Origin: Actinomycetota bacterium
GTDB taxonomy: Bacteria; Actinomycetota; Actinomycetes; Actinomycetales; Microbacteriaceae
Length of the DNA stretch: 8,085 nt
Direction of reading: 5' to 3'
Assembly (NCBI GenBank): GCA_016870695.1
Contig: VGAV01000092.1
Location: 1 to 8,085 of the forward strand
Shown: positions 5,718 to 8,085 of the stretch, piece by piece
Numbering within the stretch: the first letter of the stretch is position 1
How the letters are laid out: the number at the start of each line of letters is the position of its first letter
Notes under the pieces: model-generated
What the model was told of the DNA's origin: nothing
The model's input: the letters and a program-made list of their open reading frames with translations, nothing else
Databases searched by the model: none
Position numbers and translations under genes: made by a program

Positions 5718-7193
5718 TCAGGACGGGGCGTGGCCCTCGAGGAACTCGTACATCTCGGTCGTGTCCACGCCGGGGAACGCCCCGGTCGGAAGGGTCGCGA
5801 GAAGGGTCCGCGGGGTCCGCACGTTCGGCCAGGCCGCGCCCCGCCACGCGGCCTCGAGCTCGACGGGCGCCCGGCGGCAGCAGGTCTCGACGGCGTGCCG
5901 CGACACCCCTCGGTTCGTCGTGTCGCGGCCGCGGAACCACTTCGTGTCGTCGAAGCGCACGCCCACGCTCACCGAGTGCGCGCCCTCGCTGGACTGCTCC
6001 ACGCGGGCCGTGCACCAGTACGTCCCGTTCCCGGTGTCGGTGTACTGGTAGTAGGGGTTGAAGCGGTCGTCGACGTCGAACACCACGCGGCTCGTCCACC
6101 GCCGGCAGCACATCTGCCCCTCGATGGACCCGAGCCGGTCTGTCGGGAAGTTCACGTCGTCGTTCTCATAAGCCTTCGTGATGGTGCCCGACTCGTGCAC
6201 CTTGAGGAAGTGCACCGGGATGCCGAGATGCACGGTGGCCAGGTTGGTGAACCGGTGGGCCGCGGTCTCGTACGACACCGAGTACGCGTCGCGGAGGTCC
6301 TCGATGCTGATCGCCCGCCGTTCCTTCGCCTCGCGCAGCGCCGTGACGACATCGCCCTCCGGCATCAGCAGCGCCCCGGTGAGGTAGTTCGTCTCCACGC
6401 GCTGCCGGAGGAACTCGTCGTAGCTCGTCGGCTCGCCGTGGCCGAGGAGGCGGCTGGACAGCGCCTGCAGCACCGCCGTCCGCGGGTCGCCCTTGGCCAC
6501 CCCGGTCGACAGGTAGAGCCGGCCGTTCTTCACGTCCGCGATGCTGCGCGTCGACGAGGGCAGGTCGGGCACGTAGTGCAGCGAGAACCCCAGATGGGCG
6601 GCGATGTCGCTCGCCGCGCGCTGCGTCAGCGGACCCCCGGGGTGGTCGACGGCGGAGAGGACCCGGGATGCCTCGGCCTCCAGCTCCGGAAAGTGATTGT
6701 CCTGCGTGCGCATGAGCCGCCGCAGCGCCACGTTCGCCCGTCGCGCCTCCTCGGGCGTCGCCGAGCGCTCCTCGCGCAGCCGCTCGATCTCCCCTTGGAG
6801 GGCGAGCATCGCCGCCAGCACCTCGTCGGGCACCGACCGGCCGACGCGGAACGGCGCGATGCCGAGGGCTTGGAACGTCTGACCGCGCATCGCGCGCTCG
6901 ACGGACACCTCGAGCGCGGTGCGCGGGTCGAGGGGCTCCGCGTCCAGGAGCGCGTCGAGCTTGCACTCGAGGGCGCGCGCGATGGTCTGCAGCAGCGTGA
7001 GCTTCGCCTCGCGGTGGCCGTTCTCGATCATCGACAGCTGACTCGGGGCCCGGCCGACGGCTTGTGCGAGGTCGTCGAGCGTCATTCCGCGCGCGGTGCG
7101 CAGCTGTCGGATGCGTCGGCCGATCGTGAGGGTGTCCACCTCCCCATCGTCGAGCGGGAGGGACGTCGAAGGAGCAGGTGCGCGCGTCGCCAT
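5718..7193 (-). CDS. RamB/PrpR-like XRE regulator with degenerate IrrE-like domain
   Basis: This 491-residue regulator starts with a lambda-repressor-type HTH (24-84, with LDDLAQAVGRAPSQLSMIE). A long middle part follows with an IrrE/ImmA-like fold, recognisable from RVETNYLTGALLMPEGD. The zinc-protease motif HExxH is replaced by RLLGH (248-252), so proteolysis is unlikely. The C-terminus has cysteine pairs at 362-363 and 438-439 plus C394. This layout fits the actinobacterial RamB/PrpR group that controls acetate, glyoxylate or propionate genes, and the divergent aceB supports that. In that group acyl-CoA is a known or proposed effector, and mycobacterial PrpR is reported to carry an Fe-S cluster. 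The C-terminus here is not the standard RamB one, so exact orthology is uncertain. Start: ATG 7193, with only a weak GTGAG upstream. ATG 7229 (12 residues longer) has GGAG very close to it and is a real alternative. Confidence 0.75.
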   Translation of the reverse strand: MATRAPAPSTSLPLDDGEVDTLTIGRRIRQLRTARGMTLDDLAQAVGRAPSQLSMIENGHREAKLTLLQTIARALECKLDALLDAEPLDPRTALEVSVERAMRGQTFQALGIAPFRVGRSVPDEVLAAMLALQGEIERLREERSATPEEARRANVALRRLMRTQDNHFPELEAEASRVLSAVDHPGGPLTQRAASDIAAHLGFSLHYVPDLPSSTRSIADVKNGRLYLSTGVAKGDPRTAVLQALSSRLLGHGEPTSYDEFLRQRVETNYLTGALLMPEGDVVTALREAKERRAISIEDLRDAYSVSYETAAHRFTNLATVHLGIPVHFLKVHESGTITKAYENDDVNFPTDRLGSIEGQMCCRRWTSRVVFDVDDRFNPYYQYTDTGNGTYWCTARVEQSSEGAHSVSVGVRFDDTKWFRGRDTTNRGVSRHAVETCCRRAPVELEAAWRGAAWPNVRTPRTLLATLPTGAFPGVDTTEMYEFLEGHAPS

Positions 7194-7214
7194 ACGGCAC
7201 GATCTCACAGAAGC

Positions 7215-7234
7215 AGAAGATCGGTCCATCTTCT
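7215..7234. promoter_or_regulatory. 20-bp palindrome, candidate operator in the regulator/aceB gap
   Basis: A perfect 7-bp inverted repeat (AGAAGAT at 7215-7221, ATCTTCT at 7228-7234) has a 6-bp spacer. It is unusually AT-rich for this DNA and sits between the regulator gene and aceB, 22 bp from the regulator start used here and 85 bp from aceB. An operator for the adjacent regulator (autocontrol and aceB control) is the simplest inference. It is not an obvious match to the C. glutamicum RamB motif as I remember it. Confidence 0.5.
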
Positions 7235-7269
7235 CCGCACGAACCTCGTCGGCAGCCGGGAGTGTTCGC

Positions 7270-7281
7270 CCACAGTTGTGG
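7270..7281. promoter_or_regulatory. Short dyad upstream of aceB
   Basis: CCACA (7270-7274) and TGTGG (7277-7281) form a 12-bp dyad with a 2-bp centre, 37 bp upstream of the aceB start codon. The position suits a regulator site overlapping a promoter, but the arms are short and I find no convincing -35/-10 pair, so this is only a candidate. Confidence 0.25.
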
Positions 7282-7318
7282 TCACGAGCCCCGCACACCC
7301 TTCCGAGAGGACGACCTC

Positions 7319-8085
7319 ATGACCCTCATCACCGCTCCCCCGCTCACGACGACCCCGGCGTCCGCTCCGCACCTCCGCGTCGAGCGGCCGCTGGAAGGAC
7401 AGGACGGACGGATCCTCAGCCCGGCCGCCCTCACCTTCCTCACCGAGCTGCACGACCGTTTCGCCCGCCGCCGGCACGACCGTCTCGCCGCCCGCGAGCG
7501 CCGTCGCTTCGAGATCGGCACGGGCGACGACCCGCACTTCCGCGCCGAGACGGCGTACATCCGTGACGACCCGTCGTGGCGGGTGGCGGGAGCCGGCCCG
7601 GGCCTGGAGGACCGCCGCGTCGAGATCACCGGACCGACCGACCCCAAGATGACCATCAACGCGCTGAACTCCGGTGCCCGCGTGTGGCTGGCCGACCAGG
7701 AGGATGCCACCTCCCCGACGTGGCGCAACGTGATCGGCGGTCAGCAGTCGCTGTTCGACGCCATCCGCGGTCAGCTCACCTACACGAACGCCGACGGCAA
7801 GGAGTACCGCGTCACCGCGGAGCGGACCCCGACGATCGTGATGCGCCCGCGCGGCTGGCACCTGCCCGAGAAGCACATGACGTTCATCGATCGGGCCGGC
7901 CGCGAGCTGGCGGCATCCGGGTCCCTCGTCGACTACGGGCTGTACGTGTTCCACAACGCCGACGCGCTGATCGCGGCCGGCCGCGGGCCCTACTTCTACC
8001 TGGCGAAGATCGAGTCGGCGGAGGAGGCGCGCCTGTGGGACGACGTGTTCTCGTTCACCGAGGAGCGACTCGGGCTGTCGCACGG
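7319..8085 (+). CDS. aceB: Malate synthase A (3' end beyond window)
   Basis: The enzyme condenses glyoxylate with acetyl-CoA to give malate, the second step of the glyoxylate shunt used for growth on acetate or fatty acids. The ATG at 7319 has a clear ribosome site (GAGAGGA, 7305-7311) with a 7-nt spacer. The visible 255 residues are about half of a usual malate synthase A (roughly 530). They contain the family stretch KMTINALNSGARVWLADQED followed by SPTWRNVI, and the active-site motif RPRGWHLPEKH (from residue 176), whose arginine is catalytic in this family. Later, FHNADALIAAGRGPYFYLAK and IESAEEARLW also match. These features separate it from the longer malate synthase G. The divergent RamB/PrpR-like gene is its probable regulator. 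Isocitrate lyase is not in view and may lie nearby or elsewhere. Confidence 0.93.
   Translation, partial: MTLITAPPLTTTPASAPHLRVERPLEGQDGRILSPAALTFLTELHDRFARRRHDRLAARERRRFEIGTGDDPHFRAETAYIRDDPSWRVAGAGPGLEDRRVEITGPTDPKMTINALNSGARVWLADQEDATSPTWRNVIGGQQSLFDAIRGQLTYTNADGKEYRVTAERTPTIVMRPRGWHLPEKHMTFIDRAGRELAASGSLVDYGLYVFHNADALIAAGRGPYFYLAKIESAEEARLWDDVFSFTEERLGLSH

Noticed and set aside
5555..5719. Weak inverted similarity between the right flanks of the two repeat units (around 5555-5568 and 5706-5719)
   Set aside because: Only GGCCG and CCGGTC blocks match, which is expected by chance in DNA this rich in G and C.
5380..6051. Plus-strand frame encoding a repeated Cys-Gly-Asp-Pro-type peptide
   Set aside because: The frame stays open because the 150-bp period is a multiple of three. 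It then overlaps the 3' end of the regulator gene in antisense, with no ribosome site seen.
5517..7322. Plus-strand frame of 601 codons opposite the regulator
   Set aside because: It is antisense to a protein with a clear HTH and family motifs, so it is a shadow frame.

Overview
The window is very GC-rich DNA (roughly 70 % by eye) with strong G/C preference at third codon positions and frequent GTG starts. Its genes have actinobacterial relatives, and the best guess is Microbacteriaceae, probably Microbacterium or a close genus. This assignment rests on gene content, codon use and recalled family resemblance, not on a search.

Left part (1-4292): an amine catabolism unit. On the minus strand, gabT (4-aminobutyrate aminotransferase) is followed by a flavin amine oxidase of the putrescine-oxidase type that runs off the left edge. 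A PucR-family regulator is transcribed divergently from gabT. Together they suggest conversion of putrescine or a similar amine to 4-aminobutanal, then GABA, then succinic semialdehyde. The 92-bp gabT/pucR gap holds two dyads that are candidate operators.

Middle part (4293-5717): a region unlike its neighbours. It holds one orphan gene for an AbiEi-type winged helix joined to a DUF559/Vsr-like PD-(D/E)XK nuclease domain. It is flanked by three copies of one 80-bp nested palindromic element: one upstream (4351-4430) and two downstream (5464-5543 and 5614-5693). The downstream pair lies inside a 150-bp-period direct repeat next to a 7-bp tandem repeat. This repeat family and its pairing with the nuclease gene are the most unusual content of the window.

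Right part (5718-8085): a glyoxylate-shunt locus. A RamB/PrpR-like regulator (XRE helix-turn-helix plus degenerate IrrE-like domain plus cysteine-containing C-terminus) on the minus strand is divergent from aceB, malate synthase A, which runs off the right edge. Their 125-bp gap contains a 20-bp palindrome that is a candidate operator.

Across the whole window the 7-mer GGATGCC/GGCATCC occurs 15 times, where base composition predicts about two. In coding sequence it often brings in the otherwise disfavoured codons GAT and GCA.
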